The translations under genes were made by a program, and so were the position numbers. A stretch of 64,000 bases of DNA from Lachnospiraceae bacterium (GTDB lineage Bacteria; Bacillota; Clostridia; Lachnospirales; Lachnospiraceae), in assembly GCA_910574885.1 (NCBI GenBank), contig CAJTDD010000023.1, positions 19,274-83,273 on the forward strand. The letters run 5' to 3'. Shown here piece after piece: positions 1 through 9,969 of the stretch (position 1 is the stretch's first letter; each line of letters starts with the position of its first letter). A model generated the notes under the pieces. The model saw only the letters and a program-made list of their open reading frames with translations. It was not told where the DNA came from and did not search any database.

Positions 1-557
1 ACTGTGCCAACAGCGCAGGCATTATCGACCTGCGGGAGGCGGATATGGATATGGTGCGGGCAGGAATCGCTACTTATGGGCTGTATCCTTCGGACGAGGT
101 GAGAAAGGAGCTGGTTCCCCTGCGTCCGGCCATGGAGCTTGTAAGCCATGTGGTCCATGTGAAATGGGTGGACGCGGGAACGCCTGTGAGTTACGGCGGT
201 ACGTTTGTCACGGCAAAGAGGACCAGGATTGCAACGATTCCTGTGGGCTATGGAGACGGGTATCCCCGAAGCCTGTCCAACAAGGGATATGTCCTGATAC
301 ATGGGAAGAAGGCGCCCATTCTTGGCCGTGTCTGCATGGATCAGTTCATGGTTGACGTAACGGAAATCGAAGGGGTGGAGTTCGGCGATCTGGTGACGCT
401 GGTGGGGCGAAACGGCGAGGCTTTCGTCACGGTGGAACTTCTGAGCGAACTGGCCGGGAAACTGCGGTATGAGTTTATCTGTAATTTCGGCAAGCGGGTT
501 CCCCGGGAGTTTTTGCGTCACGGGAAAGTGGTAGAGCAGATGGATTATTTTGCATAA
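1..557 (+). CDS. alr: Alanine racemase, C-terminal part (5' end outside window)
   Basis: PLP-dependent racemase that makes D-alanine for peptidoglycan. The reading frame is open from base 3 and starts upstream of the window; about 184 C-terminal codons are present. Visible family motifs are CANSAGI near the start, the GYGDGYPR segment that carries the second catalytic tyrosine, and GRVCMDQ in the C-terminal beta-barrel domain. It ends with TAA at 555-557. The next gene is a MazF-type endoribonuclease, the same alr-ndoA neighbourhood as in Bacillus subtilis, which supports the identification. Only the N-terminal barrel with the PLP lysine is missing from view, because of the window edge. Confidence 0.95.
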   Translation, partial: CANSAGIIDLREADMDMVRAGIATYGLYPSDEVRKELVPLRPAMELVSHVVHVKWVDAGTPVSYGGTFVTAKRTRIATIPVGYGDGYPRSLSNKGYVLIHGKKAPILGRVCMDQFMVDVTEIEGVEFGDLVTLVGRNGEAFVTVELLSELAGKLRYEFICNFGKRVPREFLRHGKVVEQMDYFA

Positions 558-661
558 AAGATAGAATACTTCCGATAAAAGATGGAAATACTCATCCTAT
601 ACCCAAGGGGCATAGGGATTGGCTTACGGGTATATCTTTAAGAAATCGGAGTGTGGAAATT

Positions 662-1009
662 GTGCAGGTAAGACGTGGAGATATCTATTATGCAGATTTA
701 AGTCCTGTGGTGGGTTCAGAACAGGGCGGGGTAAGACCAGTGTTAATCATACAGAATGACGTGGGCAACAGGCATAGCCCGACCGTCATCTGCGCCGCGA
801 TTACGTCGCGGATGAATAAGGCGAAGCTGCCGACCCATGTGGAGATTGACGCGAGGCGTTATCAGATTGTCAAGAATTCCGTGGTGCTTTTAGAGCAGGT
901 GCGTACCATTGACAAGCAGCGGCTCCGGGACTTGGTCTGCCACCTGGATAAGGAAATCATGAACAGAGTTGATGAAGCTCTGAAAGTCAGTTTTGAGCTT
1001 CATACATAA
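662..1009 (+). CDS. ndoA: MazF/EndoA-type mRNA interferase
   Basis: PemK/MazF-family endoribonuclease, about 115 residues. Diagnostic motifs are [20 protein letters not shown] at the N terminus, then RPVLIIQND, the AAITS strand, LPTHVEI and [13 protein letters not shown], nearly collinear with B. subtilis EndoA. A longer GTG start at 653 is open, but GGAG at 648-651 sits only 1 base from it. The GTG at 662 is 10 bases from that ribosome binding site and matches the family N terminus, so it is preferred. The antitoxin gene normally found between alr and this gene is absent: only about 100 bases separate them and they hold no usable ORF. Confidence 0.93.
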   Translation: MQVRRGDIYYADLSPVVGSEQGGVRPVLIIQNDVGNRHSPTVICAAITSRMNKAKLPTHVEIDARRYQIVKNSVVLLEQVRTIDKQRLRDLVCHLDKEIMNRVDEALKVSFELHT

Positions 1010-1047
1010 GTCGCTCAAAAATAGTAAAGGAGTAAGGAACATCGGAT

Positions 1048-1842
1048 ATGGAAGAGGGCAGTTTGTTCCAACGGATGAAGCATCTGTTAAAAGGCGAGGA
1101 TGAGCTTAACGAGGGAGCGCAGAAGGAAGCGGCCGGGCTCATTCACAATATCATCCGTTATTTGGATAAAGATGCGAAGGACATCATGACGCACCGGAAG
1201 CATATTGTGACGATTGACGGCGATGAGCTTCTGGAGGATGGGTTAAAGTTCATGCTGGAAGAAAATTTTTCCAGATTCCCTATTTGCAGGGGGGAGATTG
1301 ATGAGATTATCGGAATCATACATTTGCGGGAGGCCATGTCTTGTTATCTGGATGAAAGCCTCCGTAAGGTTCCGTTAAAGGACCTGACGGGCTACATAAG
1401 GTCTGCGGCTTTTATCCCGGAGACTAAGAGTATTGACACGCTGTTCAAGGAAATGCAGGCGGACCAGAACCACATCCGTATCGTGCTGGATGAGTATGGG
1501 CAGACCGCAGGGCTTGTGACCATGGAGGATATTTTGGAGGAAATCGTGGGAAATATCCTTGACGAGCATGACGAGGAGGACGAGCGTATCCGAAGGCTTC
1601 AGAACGGGAATTTTCTGGTGAACGGGATGGTGGATCTGGAAGATTTGGAGGATATTCTTCCCATTGTGTTCGAGAAGGATGAGTTCGAGACGCTGAACGG
1701 TTTTTTGATTCAGCAGCTTGACCGGATTCCGGGCGAGGACGAGCAGTGTGTGGTTGATTATGAAGGATATCGTTTTACGGTTCTTTTGGTGGATAATAAT
1801 ACAATCCAGAGGGTTAGGATTGAAAAACGGTGGGAAGAGTGA
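1048..1842 (+). CDS. CBS-pair and CorC/HlyC-domain protein, no membrane domain
   Basis: 264 residues. A CBS-domain pair spans roughly residues 45-175 (motifs [47 protein letters not shown] split over both halves). A C-terminal CorC_HlyC domain follows from about residue 185 ([22 protein letters not shown]). CBS pairs bind adenosine nucleotides, and the family is linked to Mg/Co ion homeostasis. The DUF21 membrane module of full-length CNNM/TlyC proteins is missing, so this resembles short soluble E. coli CorC rather than a transporter. It starts at ATG 1048, 38 bases after ndoA, and is followed closely by yebC. Confidence 0.85.
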   Translation: MEEGSLFQRMKHLLKGEDELNEGAQKEAAGLIHNIIRYLDKDAKDIMTHRKHIVTIDGDELLEDGLKFMLEENFSRFPICRGEIDEIIGIIHLREAMSCYLDESLRKVPLKDLTGYIRSAAFIPETKSIDTLFKEMQADQNHIRIVLDEYGQTAGLVTMEDILEEIVGNILDEHDEEDERIRRLQNGNFLVNGMVDLEDLEDILPIVFEKDEFETLNGFLIQQLDRIPGEDEQCVVDYEGYRFTVLLVDNNTIQRVRIEKRWEE

Positions 1843-1879
1843 TAGAATAGTTTACATTACGAAGAGAGAGGTAGAGAAT

Positions 1880-2611
1880 ATGTCTGGACATTCAAAATTT
1901 GCGAATATTAAACATAAGAAGGAGAAGAATGACGCCGCTAAGGGGAAGATTTTCACGAAGATTGGGAAGGAACTTGCCGTTGCGGTGAAAGAGGGCGGAA
2001 GCGCAGATCCGGCGAACAATAGCCGCCTTAGGGATGTGATTGCAAAGGCGAAGGCGAATAATATGCCCAACGATACCATTGACCGCAATATTAAGCGGGC
2101 GGACAGTGATGCCAATGCTGCGAATTATGAGCATATTACATATGAGGGGTACGGGCCTAACGGGACGGCGATTATTGTGGAGACGCTGACGGATAATAAG
2201 AACCGTACTGCTTCTAACGTGAAGAATGCGTTCACCAAGGGAAACGGCAATGTGGGGACGCCGGGGTGTGTTTCTTTTATGTTCGACAAGAAGGGGCAGA
2301 TCGTGGTGGACAAGGAAGAGTATGAGGGCGACTCGGATGAATTGATGATGATGGCGCTGGATGCGGGTGCGGAGGATTTCGTGGAGGAAGAGGATAGTTT
2401 CGAGATCCTGACTGCTCCGGATGATTTCAGCGCTGTCCGGGTGGCGCTTGAGGAGGCGGGAATCAAGATGGCGGCAGCAGAGGTCACGATGATTCCGCAG
2501 ACTTATGTGGAACTGACGGATGAGAAGGATATTGCGGGGATTCAGAAGACGCTGGATATGCTGGATGATGATGATGATGTGCAGGATGTGTATCATAATT
2601 GGGACGAATAA
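1880..2611 (+). CDS. yebC: YebC/TACO1-family protein
   Basis: 243 residues starting [20 protein letters not shown] at ATG 1880, the nearly invariant family N terminus. A longer frame reaching back to 1718 overlaps the previous gene and is not used. Other family signatures are [30 protein letters not shown] and the acidic C-terminal tail ending VYHNWDE. Bacterial YebC proteins were first described as DNA-binding regulators; recent work on YebC paralogs and mitochondrial TACO1 links them to ribosomes and translation of proline-rich stretches. A GAGAGAGG ribosome binding site precedes the start. Length is typical. Confidence 0.95.
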   Translation: MSGHSKFANIKHKKEKNDAAKGKIFTKIGKELAVAVKEGGSADPANNSRLRDVIAKAKANNMPNDTIDRNIKRADSDANAANYEHITYEGYGPNGTAIIVETLTDNKNRTASNVKNAFTKGNGNVGTPGCVSFMFDKKGQIVVDKEEYEGDSDELMMMALDAGAEDFVEEEDSFEILTAPDDFSAVRVALEEAGIKMAAAEVTMIPQTYVELTDEKDIAGIQKTLDMLDDDDDVQDVYHNWDE

Positions 2612-2743
2612 GGTCGCTGTGCAGGGATTAATTCATGGCGGCGGACGGCAGTTCGGGGCTGCTGGCGAAAGTGTGACCTGTGTGACTTTTTGTATGGGTA
2701 GGTTTTTGGTGTGAAGAATGGGGTAGATACTGGAGGGGATTGT

Positions 2744-3508
2744 ATGGAAGAGACTAGGAAGAGGCTCGAGGAGTTCTTTGATGAGATGCTTAGGAATATG
2801 AAGTATTTTAAGAAGAAGTCTTATGAGCAGATTTTTAAGGATACTTATGAGAAGTACCGGGAGTTGGTGATGGGGCTGCCGGGCTTGTGTGAAGGAGAAG
2901 AGGGAGATGGGGCGGTTGAGGAACTGGCTTCGGTGATTCCGCTGTATGCCAGGAGGAAGTTCCTCGACGTGCCGAAAAGGAAGAAGGAGCCGGCGGGGAT
3001 TGATTATAATATGGCGATGGCGGTGTATGTGGTGCCGATGCTGGTGTATCAGCATGACCCTGTGAACGAGCGGATTGCCGAACGGATGGTAGAGATCTGG
3101 AATGAGGCGCAGGTGACGGGGCTTAGATTGCAGAAGTCGGATTATGAGCAGATTGCCGGAGGATTCCGGAAGGGGATGTGTTTTATTACGACGGCTGTGT
3201 GCGAATGCCAGGGGAAGCCGGATGACTGTCAGGAGCTTACCGTGCTCAGGGAATACCGGGACGGATATCTGCTGGGGACAGACGAGGGGCGTGCTATGGT
3301 GGAGGAATACTATGAGATTGCGCCGGTCCTGGTGCTTTCCATTGGGATGCAGCGGGAGCCTGAGAAGATCTATGAAGAGATTTATCGGGATTATCTGCGT
3401 CCGTGTGTGGAATATGCCAAGAATGCGGAAAATGAAAAGTGTAGGGAGTTGTATGCGGATATGGTGGGCAGCCTGAGGGAGAGGTTTGCGCCGTCGCATT
3501 TGAACTAG
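2744..3508 (+). CDS. CFI-box domain protein of unknown function
   Basis: 254 residues from ATG 2744, chosen because TGGAGGGG at 2731-2738 gives good spacing; a GTG start at 2711 would overlap that site. The recognisable element is GMCFITTAVCECQG followed by CQELTVLREYRDGYLL at about residues 144-180. This pattern (Cys-Phe-Ile-Thr-Thr-Ala, a second Cys, then LR-x-(Y/F)RD) is called a CFI-box. The N-terminal half is highly charged and helical (EETRKRLEEFFDEMLRNMKY). No signal peptide or membrane segment is seen. It lies between yebC and metY, which gives no functional hint. Family assignment is from memory of the motif; the biochemical function is unknown to me. Confidence 0.6.
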   Translation: MEETRKRLEEFFDEMLRNMKYFKKKSYEQIFKDTYEKYRELVMGLPGLCEGEEGDGAVEELASVIPLYARRKFLDVPKRKKEPAGIDYNMAMAVYVVPMLVYQHDPVNERIAERMVEIWNEAQVTGLRLQKSDYEQIAGGFRKGMCFITTAVCECQGKPDDCQELTVLREYRDGYLLGTDEGRAMVEEYYEIAPVLVLSIGMQREPEKIYEEIYRDYLRPCVEYAKNAENEKCRELYADMVGSLRERFAPSHLN

Positions 3509-3533
3509 AAGGATAAAGGAGAGATAGGGCATT

Positions 3534-4814
3534 ATGAGTGATTATAAGACAGAAACCAAATGTATCCAGTCGGGATATACGCCGGGGAACGGGGAACCGA
3601 GGGTGGTGCCCATTTGCCAGAGCACGACTTTTAAATATGGCTCTAGCGAGCAGATGGGGCGTCTGTTTGATTTGGAAGAATCGGGGTATTTCTATACGCG
3701 GCTCCAGAATCCTACCAATGACGCTGTGGCGGCGAAGATTTGCGATTTGGAGGGCGGCGTGGCGGCAATGCTGACTTCTTCCGGGCAGGCGGCGAATTTT
3801 TATGCGGTGATGAATATTGCGGAAAAGGGCGACCATGTGGTCTGTGCGTCTGCCGTTTATGGGGGTACTTATAACCTGTACGCCCATACAATCCGGAAGA
3901 TGGGCGTGGAGGCGACGTTTGTAGACCCGGACTGTACGGAGGAGGAGCTTCACGGGGCTTTCCGGGAGAATACCAAGGCTGTGTTCGGGGAGAGTATTGC
4001 CAATCCGGCGCTGGTGGTACTGGATTTTGAGAAGTTCGCAAAGGCGGCGCACGCCCATGGCGTTCCGTTCATTGTGGACAATACGTTTGCTACGCCTGTG
4101 AATTGCCGGCCATTTGAGTGGGGGGCGGATATTGTGACCCATTCTACGACGAAATACATGGACGGCCATGCAACTTGTGTAGGGGGCGCGATTGTGGACA
4201 GCGGTAATTTTGACTGGGAGGCTTATAAAGAGAAGTTCCCGGGGCTTACGACGCCGGATGAGACGTACCATGGGATTGTGTATACGGAGCGGTTCGGGAA
4301 AGGTGCTTATATTACCAAGGCGACGGCTCAGCTTATGCGGGATTTGGGGTCTATCCAGTCTCCCCAGAATGCATTTTTGCTAAATATGGGGCTTGAGACG
4401 CTGCATCTGCGCATGGAACGGCACTGTGAAAATGCAAAGAGGGCGGCGGAATTTTTGAAGAAGCATGAGAAGGTAGCTTGGGTGAACTGTCCGTCGCTGC
4501 CGGGGGATCAGTATTATGAGCTTGCGATGAAGTATATGCCGAAAGGGACCTGCGGGGTGATTACCTTTGGGCTGAAAGGCGGAAGAGAAGCGGCTGTCCG
4601 GATGATGGACAGCTTGAAGATGATTGCCATCGTGACCCATGTTGCGGATGCGAGAAGCTGTGTACTCCATCCTGCAAGCCATACCCACAGACAGATGAAT
4701 GATGAGGAGTTAATGGAGGCGGGGGTACAGCCGGATTTGATCCGATTCAGTGTGGGGATAGAGCACATTGATGATATCATAGCGGATATTACACAGGCAT
4801 TGGAACAAGTATAG
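3534..4814 (+). CDS. metY: O-acetylhomoserine sulfhydrylase (Cys/Met metabolism PLP enzyme)
   Basis: 426 residues. PLP-dependent Cys/Met metabolism family, with PICQSTTFKY, SSGQAANFYAV, VDNTFATPVN and the PLP-lysine motif THSTTKYMDGH. The insert PGLTTPDETYHGIVY, the segment QNAFLLNMGLETLHLRMERH and the total length of about 425 favour the MetY subgroup (O-acetylhomoserine + sulfide to homocysteine) over methionine gamma-lyase or MetB, which are about 380-400 residues. Substrate specificity still cannot be settled by eye. ATG 3534 has AAAGGAGAGA 8-17 bases upstream. No SAM riboswitch or T-box fits in the 25-base gap before it. A REP-like repeat follows. Confidence 0.85.
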   Translation: MSDYKTETKCIQSGYTPGNGEPRVVPICQSTTFKYGSSEQMGRLFDLEESGYFYTRLQNPTNDAVAAKICDLEGGVAAMLTSSGQAANFYAVMNIAEKGDHVVCASAVYGGTYNLYAHTIRKMGVEATFVDPDCTEEELHGAFRENTKAVFGESIANPALVVLDFEKFAKAAHAHGVPFIVDNTFATPVNCRPFEWGADIVTHSTTKYMDGHATCVGGAIVDSGNFDWEAYKEKFPGLTTPDETYHGIVYTERFGKGAYITKATAQLMRDLGSIQSPQNAFLLNMGLETLHLRMERHCENAKRAAEFLKKHEKVAWVNCPSLPGDQYYELAMKYMPKGTCGVITFGLKGGREAAVRMMDSLKMIAIVTHVADARSCVLHPASHTHRQMNDEELMEAGVQPDLIRFSVGIEHIDDIIADITQALEQV

Positions 4815-4826
4815 GGCATCCCGTGA

Positions 4827-4884
4827 TGCATGCCCCTGACGGGGCGGGTGGACTCCGTCCATTAAGGTATAAAATATGTAAAAC
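4827..4884. repeat. REP-like double-hairpin intergenic element, copy 1
   Basis: Starts TGCATGCCCC and forms two small adjacent hairpins: CCCC-TGAC-GGGG, then TGGAC-TCC-GTCCA. It ends in TATGTAAAAC. A diverged copy with the same architecture lies at 48793-48840. Both begin TGCATGCCC-TGA and end AAG...TATGTAAAAC, while the second stem differs in sequence but still pairs. That suggests a conserved structured element and not a chance match. It sits between metY and tepA. Confidence 0.5.
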
Positions 4885-4934
4885 ACTTCCATACTAATGA
4901 AAGAGAGTAAATATATGTATGGAGGTGTTTTTTT
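4881..4934 (+). promoter_or_regulatory. Hairpin with T run that buries the tepA ribosome binding site
   Basis: Left arm AACACTTCCATAC (4882-4894) pairs with GTATGGAGGTGTT (4917-4929) at 12 of 13 positions, enclosing a 22-base loop, and is followed directly by a T run to 4934. The right arm contains GGAGGTG (4921-4927), the only Shine-Dalgarno sequence for the tepA ATG at 4935. The shape is that of an intrinsic terminator merged with the ribosome binding site, so transcription from metY may stop here or tepA translation may depend on opening the stem. Confidence 0.6.
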
Positions 4935-5633
4935 ATGTCAGACGGTATACGTGAGGAGCAGAAGAGGGAAGAAATCAAGGAAATGGGAAGCGTGGATTTG
5001 GAAGGAAGCAGGAACCGGCATAAAATCAAACTGCTGACTGTGATTGGGGAGATTGAGGGGCATGAGGCCGTCTCCGGCAATGCGAAGGCGACCAAGTACG
5101 AGCATCTGCTCCCGCTGCTGGCCGAGGTGGAGGACAGCGATGAGATTGAAGGGCTTCTGATTCTTTTGAATACTCTGGGAGGAGACGTGGAGGCAGGGCT
5201 TTCCATCGCGGAGATGATTGCTTCTTTAAGCAAGCCTACGGTTTCTCTGGTGCTTGGCGGCAGCCATTCCATCGGCGGGCCTTTGGCCGTCTCTGCAAAA
5301 TATTCTTTTATCGTGCCCAGCGGGACGATGATTATCCATCCGGTACGTTCAAACGGGATGTTCATCGGCATAACCCAGAGCCTGCGCAACATGATTAAGA
5401 CCCAGGACCGCATCACCCGGTTTCTTGCCGACCATTCCCATATGACCCAGAAACGGATTGAAGAGCTGATGCTGAACCAGAGGGAGCTGGTGAAGGATGT
5501 GGGGACGCTTCTGGAGGGCAAAGACGCGGTACGGGAAGGATTGATTGATGAAGTGGGCGGAATGAGCGACGCATTGAATAAATTGCACGAAATGATTGAC
5601 GAGTACCGCGAGAAAAAGTGTGAAAATAGGTAA
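4935..5633 (+). CDS. tepA: ClpP-family serine protease-like protein, TepA type
   Basis: 232 residues. ClpP/crotonase fold with LNTLGGDVEAGLSIAEMI, LVLGGSHSIGGPLAVSA (nucleophilic serine in SIGG) and TMIIHPVRSNG (catalytic histidine). This pattern matches B. subtilis TepA (translocation-enhancing protein), which lies immediately before spoIIIE there as here. It lacks the canonical ClpP GQAASMGA motif, so it is not the main ClpP. The first 35 residues are charged (REEQKREEIKEMG) and show no clear signal peptide. The ATG at 4935 is 7 bases after GGAGGTG, which lies in a hairpin arm. Confidence 0.85.
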   Translation: MSDGIREEQKREEIKEMGSVDLEGSRNRHKIKLLTVIGEIEGHEAVSGNAKATKYEHLLPLLAEVEDSDEIEGLLILLNTLGGDVEAGLSIAEMIASLSKPTVSLVLGGSHSIGGPLAVSAKYSFIVPSGTMIIHPVRSNGMFIGITQSLRNMIKTQDRITRFLADHSHMTQKRIEELMLNQRELVKDVGTLLEGKDAVREGLIDEVGGMSDALNKLHEMIDEYREKKCENR

Positions 5634-5661
5634 TGACAGTCCTTTTCAAAAATGATATACT
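5633..5661 (+). promoter_or_regulatory. Sigma-A-type promoter for ftsK/spoIIIE
   Basis: ATGACA at 5633-5638, a 17-base spacer and TATACT at 5656-5661. It lies 36 bases before the ftsK start. Five of six -35 positions match the consensus TTGACA. Confidence 0.6.
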
Positions 5662-5697
5662 ATTATTGCATTATTTTGCCAGAATAAGGGGGAGAGT

Positions 5698-8205
5698 ATG
5701 ATGGCAGCTAAAGCAAAAAAACAGGGGAGTAAAAAAACGGCGAAAAAGAAGAACACAGAGACCAGTTTTGTAGGGACGGAGATTACCATATGGATGACCC
5801 TTGCCGTGAGTATCCTTCTGATGATCAGTAATTTTGGCTTCGGCGGCTTTGTCGGAGAGATGCTGGCTGGGATGATGGAAGATATTTTCGGGTGGGCGGC
5901 GTACGTCCTGCCGTTCGTGCTGTTCGGTTCTGTGACATTTATCATATCGAATCGGGAGAATCCCAATGCTTATGTGAAGGTGGGGGCAGTCTTGTGCCTT
6001 TTGGCTCTCGCCTGCACATTTCTTGAGCTGGTGGATAAAAAGGGCGGGCTTCTCGGCGAATTGCTGGCGGGTATCCTGACGCCGGCAATCGGGGTCGCCG
6101 GCGCCTATGTGGTGGATATCATCCTGATGATTATCTGTCTGGTAATCATCACGGGAAGGTCTGCGCTCAAGGGTGTCAAGAACCATAGCGGGAAGGTGTA
6201 TGACAGGGCGAAGCAGGATGCCGTGCGCAGACGTGAGCTTGCCAAAGAACGGCGGATGATGAGTGAAACCGAGCCGAAAGAAACGAAGACGGCGGCGAAA
6301 AAGTCCCGCAAGAGAAGCGACCGGCATGTGGAAGGAGTTTCCTTTAATACAGAGATTGCCAAGGATGTCCCGAATGTGCAGGAGGCTAAAGCAGGACAGA
6401 CGGATTTCGGGCATGCAGGAATAAAGGGGAATGAGGCGAAGAAAAAGGACGAGCCGGAGAAAACAATGGAATTTGTCATCAACCGGGGAGGCGACGGATA
6501 TCCGGAAGAAGCAATGGAAGACGGCAATGATATGGCCTCGACGGAGCAGGAAGACAGCGAGGTGTCTGTAGACGTCGGCGCACCTAAGATGCGGGCAGCA
6601 AAGCCGGCAAATGAAGAGATAAATACGACTTCGGCGAAAAGCCGGAAGAAGGACGCGAAGGCAATGGATGCCGCAGATGAGACGGCGGCAGTGGCGTCTG
6701 CCATTGCTTCCGAAAATCAGAAACCTAAAAAGGCATACCGTATGCCGCCTGTTTCCCTGCTGAAAAAAGGCGTCAGGCAGAAGGGAGAATCGGATTTAAG
6801 CCTTCGGGAGACGGCGATGAAGCTGCAGCAGATATTGGAGAATTTTGGGGTCAAGGTCACTGTGACCAACGTAAGCTGCGGCCCGTCCGTCACCCGGTAT
6901 GAGCTGCAGCCGGAGATGGGAGTGAAGGTCAGCAAGATTGTCGGGCTTTCGGATGATATCAAGCTGAACCTTGCCGCCGCGGATATCCGTATCGAGGCGC
7001 CGATTCCCGGAAAGGCTGCGGTTGGTATCGAAGTTCCCAACAAGGAGAATTCTCCGGTCATGTTTCGGGATCTTCTGGAGTCACCGGAATTCAAGAACAG
7101 CAGCTCGAAGATTTCATTTGCCGTGGGAAAGGATATCGGCGGAAAGGCTGTGGTATCGGATATCGGGAAGATGCCCCATGTTTTGATTGCCGGCCAGACG
7201 GGTTCCGGTAAATCTGTCTGTATCAATACATTGATTATGAGTATCCTATATAAGGCGATGCCGGATGAGGTGAAACTGATCATGATTGATCCTAAGGTGG
7301 TGGAGTTAAGCGTCTATAACGGGATTCCCCACCTGATGATACCGGTGGTGACAGACCCGAAAAAGGCTGCGGGGGCGCTGAATTGGGCGGTTGCCGAGAT
7401 GGACAGGCGTTACCGGGTATTTGCAGAGTACGGTGTCCGGGATATGAAGGGATACAATGAAAAGATTGTGTCCATGCCTTCTGTGGATGGGACGGTTCAG
7501 GAACCGCTGCCCCAGATTATCGTAATCGTAGACGAGCTGGCGGATTTGATGATGACTGCCCCGGGAGAGGTGGAAGGAGCCATCTGCCGTCTGGCGCAGC
7601 TCGCGAGAGCGGCGGGAATCCATCTGGTCATTGCGACCCAGCGTCCGTCGGTCAATGTCATTACAGGGCTTATCAAGGCAAATATGCCTTCCAGGATTGC
7701 ATTTTCTGTGTCACAGGGGGTAGATTCCAGGACCATTATCGATATGAACGGGGCGGAGCGGCTTCTGGGAAAGGGAGATATGCTGTTCTATCCGGCGGGT
7801 TATCTAAAGCCTGCCAGAGTGCAGGGGGCGTTTGTCTCAGACAAAGAGGTCCAGGACGTGGTAGAGTTCTTGAAGGAGCATAGTGAAGAGGTTACATACG
7901 ATGAAGAAGTGGTGAACCATGTGAACACCAACCAAGGCGGCAGTATGCCGGCCGGGGGAGCCCCGCCGGAGGAGGAGGCACATGACGCCTATTTCGTAGA
8001 GGCGGGGCGGCTTATCATCGATAAGGATAAAGCATCCATTGGGATGTTACAGAGGGCATTTAAGATTGGCTTTAACCGGGCGGCGAGGATTATGGACCAG
8101 CTTGCCGAGGCAGGGGTCGTTGGACCGGAGGAAGGGACGAAACCAAGGAAGGTCCTGATGGCTTTGGAAGAGTTCGACCAGTTCATTTCCAGTAATGAAG
8201 CATGA
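5698..8205 (+). CDS. ftsK: DNA translocase FtsK/SpoIIIE
   Basis: 835 residues. ATP-driven DNA pump that clears chromosomes from the division or sporulation septum. The N-terminal membrane domain (about residues 20-150) holds four hydrophobic segments. A long charged, low-complexity linker runs from about 155 to 340. The motor begins near 345 ([19 protein letters not shown]), with Walker A GQTGSGKS near residues 499-506, Walker [14 protein letters not shown] and [12 protein letters not shown]. The C-terminal gamma winged-helix domain (about 770-830) includes [27 protein letters not shown], split here for length only in meaning. Two tandem ATGs at 5698 and 5701 are possible starts; GGGGGAGAG precedes them. 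Confidence 0.95.
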   Translation: MMAAKAKKQGSKKTAKKKNTETSFVGTEITIWMTLAVSILLMISNFGFGGFVGEMLAGMMEDIFGWAAYVLPFVLFGSVTFIISNRENPNAYVKVGAVLCLLALACTFLELVDKKGGLLGELLAGILTPAIGVAGAYVVDIILMIICLVIITGRSALKGVKNHSGKVYDRAKQDAVRRRELAKERRMMSETEPKETKTAAKKSRKRSDRHVEGVSFNTEIAKDVPNVQEAKAGQTDFGHAGIKGNEAKKKDEPEKTMEFVINRGGDGYPEEAMEDGNDMASTEQEDSEVSVDVGAPKMRAAKPANEEINTTSAKSRKKDAKAMDAADETAAVASAIASENQKPKKAYRMPPVSLLKKGVRQKGESDLSLRETAMKLQQILENFGVKVTVTNVSCGPSVTRYELQPEMGVKVSKIVGLSDDIKLNLAAADIRIEAPIPGKAAVGIEVPNKENSPVMFRDLLESPEFKNSSSKISFAVGKDIGGKAVVSDIGKMPHVLIAGQTGSGKSVCINTLIMSILYKAMPDEVKLIMIDPKVVELSVYNGIPHLMIPVVTDPKKAAGALNWAVAEMDRRYRVFAEYGVRDMKGYNEKIVSMPSVDGTVQEPLPQIIVIVDELADLMMTAPGEVEGAICRLAQLARAAGIHLVIATQRPSVNVITGLIKANMPSRIAFSVSQGVDSRTIIDMNGAERLLGKGDMLFYPAGYLKPARVQGAFVSDKEVQDVVEFLKEHSEEVTYDEEVVNHVNTNQGGSMPAGGAPPEEEAHDAYFVEAGRLIIDKDKASIGMLQRAFKIGFNRAARIMDQLAEAGVVGPEEGTKPRKVLMALEEFDQFISSNEA

Positions 8206-8242
8206 TAACATATCACAAACAGAAGAAAGGATGGGGAATGCG

Positions 8243-9913
8243 ATGAAAACAGATATCCAGATTGCACAGGAGGCACAGATGTTCCACATTAGGGATGTGG
8301 CGAAAGCCGTAGGAATCGGCGAGGAGGAGCTTGAGTTCTATGGGAAGTATAAAGCGAAGCTCTCGGATGAGGTATGGGAGAGGATTAAGGACAGGCCGGA
8401 CGGAAAGCTGGTTTTAGTGACGGCAATCAATCCCACTCCGGCAGGGGAAGGGAAGACGACGACGACTGTAGGATTGGGGCAGGCTTTGGCAAAGCTTGAT
8501 AAGAAGGCAATCATTGCTCTTAGGGAACCTTCTCTTGGACCATGTTTCGGAATCAAGGGAGGAGCAGCAGGAGGCGGATATGCCCAGGTAGTGCCGATGG
8601 AAGACCTGAACCTTCATTTTACCGGGGATTTCCATGCGATTACTTCCGCAAATAATCTTCTGGCCGCGATGCTGGACAACCATATCCAGCAAGGGAACGC
8701 GCTCCAAATCGATCCGAGGCAGGTAGTCTGGAAACGCTGTCTGGATATGAACGACCGGAATTTGCGGAATATTGTCGTAGGTCTTGGAAACAAGATGGAC
8801 GGCATGGTCAGGGAAGACCATTTCGTAATTACGGTGGCTTCGGAAATCATGGCAATCCTCTGTCTTGCGGAAGACATACAGGATCTGAAAAAACGTCTTG
8901 GGAAGATTATTGTGGCATATAATTTTAACGGCGACCCTGTGACGGCAGAGGAGCTAAAGGCCACAGGCGCCATGACTGCTCTTTTGAAAGATGCAATCAA
9001 GCCGAACCTGATTCAGACATTGGAGCATACGCCTGCTTTGGTCCATGGAGGGCCTTTTGCGAATATCGCCCATGGATGCAACAGTGTAAGGGCTACAAGG
9101 ATGGCGCTGAAACTAAGCGATATTACCGTGACAGAGGCGGGCTTCGGCGCAGACCTTGGGGCAGAGAAGTTCTTGGATATCAAGTGCCGCAAGGCTGGCT
9201 TTCGTCCGGACGCGGTGGTTCTGGTGGCGACGGTCCGCGCTTTGAAGTACAACGGCGGCGTTGCGAAGGAAGACTTGGGGAAGGAGAATCTGGATGCCCT
9301 CCAAAGGGGAATCGTGAATCTGGAAAAGCACATCGAGAATATCAAGAAATATGACGTCCCGGTAGTTGTGACGCTGAATTCCTTCGTGACGGATACGGAT
9401 GCGGAGAATGAATTTATCCGTAAGTTCTGTGAGGAGAAGGGGTGTGAGTTTGCTCTTTCCCAGGTATGGGAGAAGGGCGGCGAGGGTGGAATTGCCTTGG
9501 CGCAGAAGGTACTTGATACTCTGGAGCAGAAGGAGAGCCATTTCCATGTGCTGTATCCGGACGAGATGTCCCTTGAGGATAAGATTGAAACCATTGCGAA
9601 GGAGATTTACGGCGCGAGAGGGGTGGTCTACGAGCCGGCGGCGAAGAGGCAGCTTGGGAAGATTACGTCTATGGGCTTCGGAAATCTTCCGGTCTGCATG
9701 GCAAAGAACCAGTACTCACTGTCTGACGATGCGAAAAAGCTGGGACGCCCTACGGATTTTGACATTCATATTAGAGAAGTCTATGTCAGCGCCGGAGCAG
9801 GATTTGTGGTTGCGCTTACGGGAGCGATTATGACAATGCCGGGCCTGCCTAAGGTTCCGGCAGCGAACGGGATTGATGTATCAGACGATGGGAAGATCAC
9901 CGGATTGTTCTAA
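8243..9913 (+). CDS. fhs: Formate-tetrahydrofolate ligase
   Basis: 556 residues from ATG 8243 ([20 protein letters not shown]), the usual family length and N terminus; an upstream in-frame ATG overlaps ftsK and is rejected. It catalyses formate + ATP + THF to 10-formyl-THF. Motifs include the P-loop-like [38 protein letters not shown] and the C-terminal [16 protein letters not shown]. It is central to one-carbon metabolism and to the Wood-Ljungdahl methyl branch in acetogens, but its presence alone does not prove acetogenesis. A 5-formyl-THF cyclo-ligase lies at 56.7 kb. A stem-loop (CTGCCG/CGGCAG, 9921-9948) follows the stop. Confidence 0.97.
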   Translation: MKTDIQIAQEAQMFHIRDVAKAVGIGEEELEFYGKYKAKLSDEVWERIKDRPDGKLVLVTAINPTPAGEGKTTTTVGLGQALAKLDKKAIIALREPSLGPCFGIKGGAAGGGYAQVVPMEDLNLHFTGDFHAITSANNLLAAMLDNHIQQGNALQIDPRQVVWKRCLDMNDRNLRNIVVGLGNKMDGMVREDHFVITVASEIMAILCLAEDIQDLKKRLGKIIVAYNFNGDPVTAEELKATGAMTALLKDAIKPNLIQTLEHTPALVHGGPFANIAHGCNSVRATRMALKLSDITVTEAGFGADLGAEKFLDIKCRKAGFRPDAVVLVATVRALKYNGGVAKEDLGKENLDALQRGIVNLEKHIENIKKYDVPVVVTLNSFVTDTDAENEFIRKFCEEKGCEFALSQVWEKGGEGGIALAQKVLDTLEQKESHFHVLYPDEMSLEDKIETIAKEIYGARGVVYEPAAKRQLGKITSMGFGNLPVCMAKNQYSLSDDAKKLGRPTDFDIHIREVYVSAGAGFVVALTGAIMTMPGLPKVPAANGIDVSDDGKITGLF

Positions 9914-9920
9914 GAAAAAC

Positions 9921-9948
9921 CTGCCGGAATCTGTTTTGGTAACGGCAG
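9921..9948 (+). terminator. Stem-loop after fhs
   Basis: CTGCCG (9921-9926) pairs with CGGCAG (9943-9948) around a 16-base loop. There is no T run after it, so it may be a weak terminator or an mRNA-end stabiliser. Confidence 0.35.
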
Positions 9949-9969
9949 TAAGTAGGGGGGTCTCTTGAG

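Noticed and set aside
1892..2596. Minus-strand ORF of 234 codons opposite yebC
   Set aside because: Shadow of a strongly conserved gene; His/Arg/Ile-rich composition unlike real proteins.
3509..3533. SAM riboswitch or T-box before metY
   Set aside because: Only 25 bases separate it from the previous gene, too short for either.
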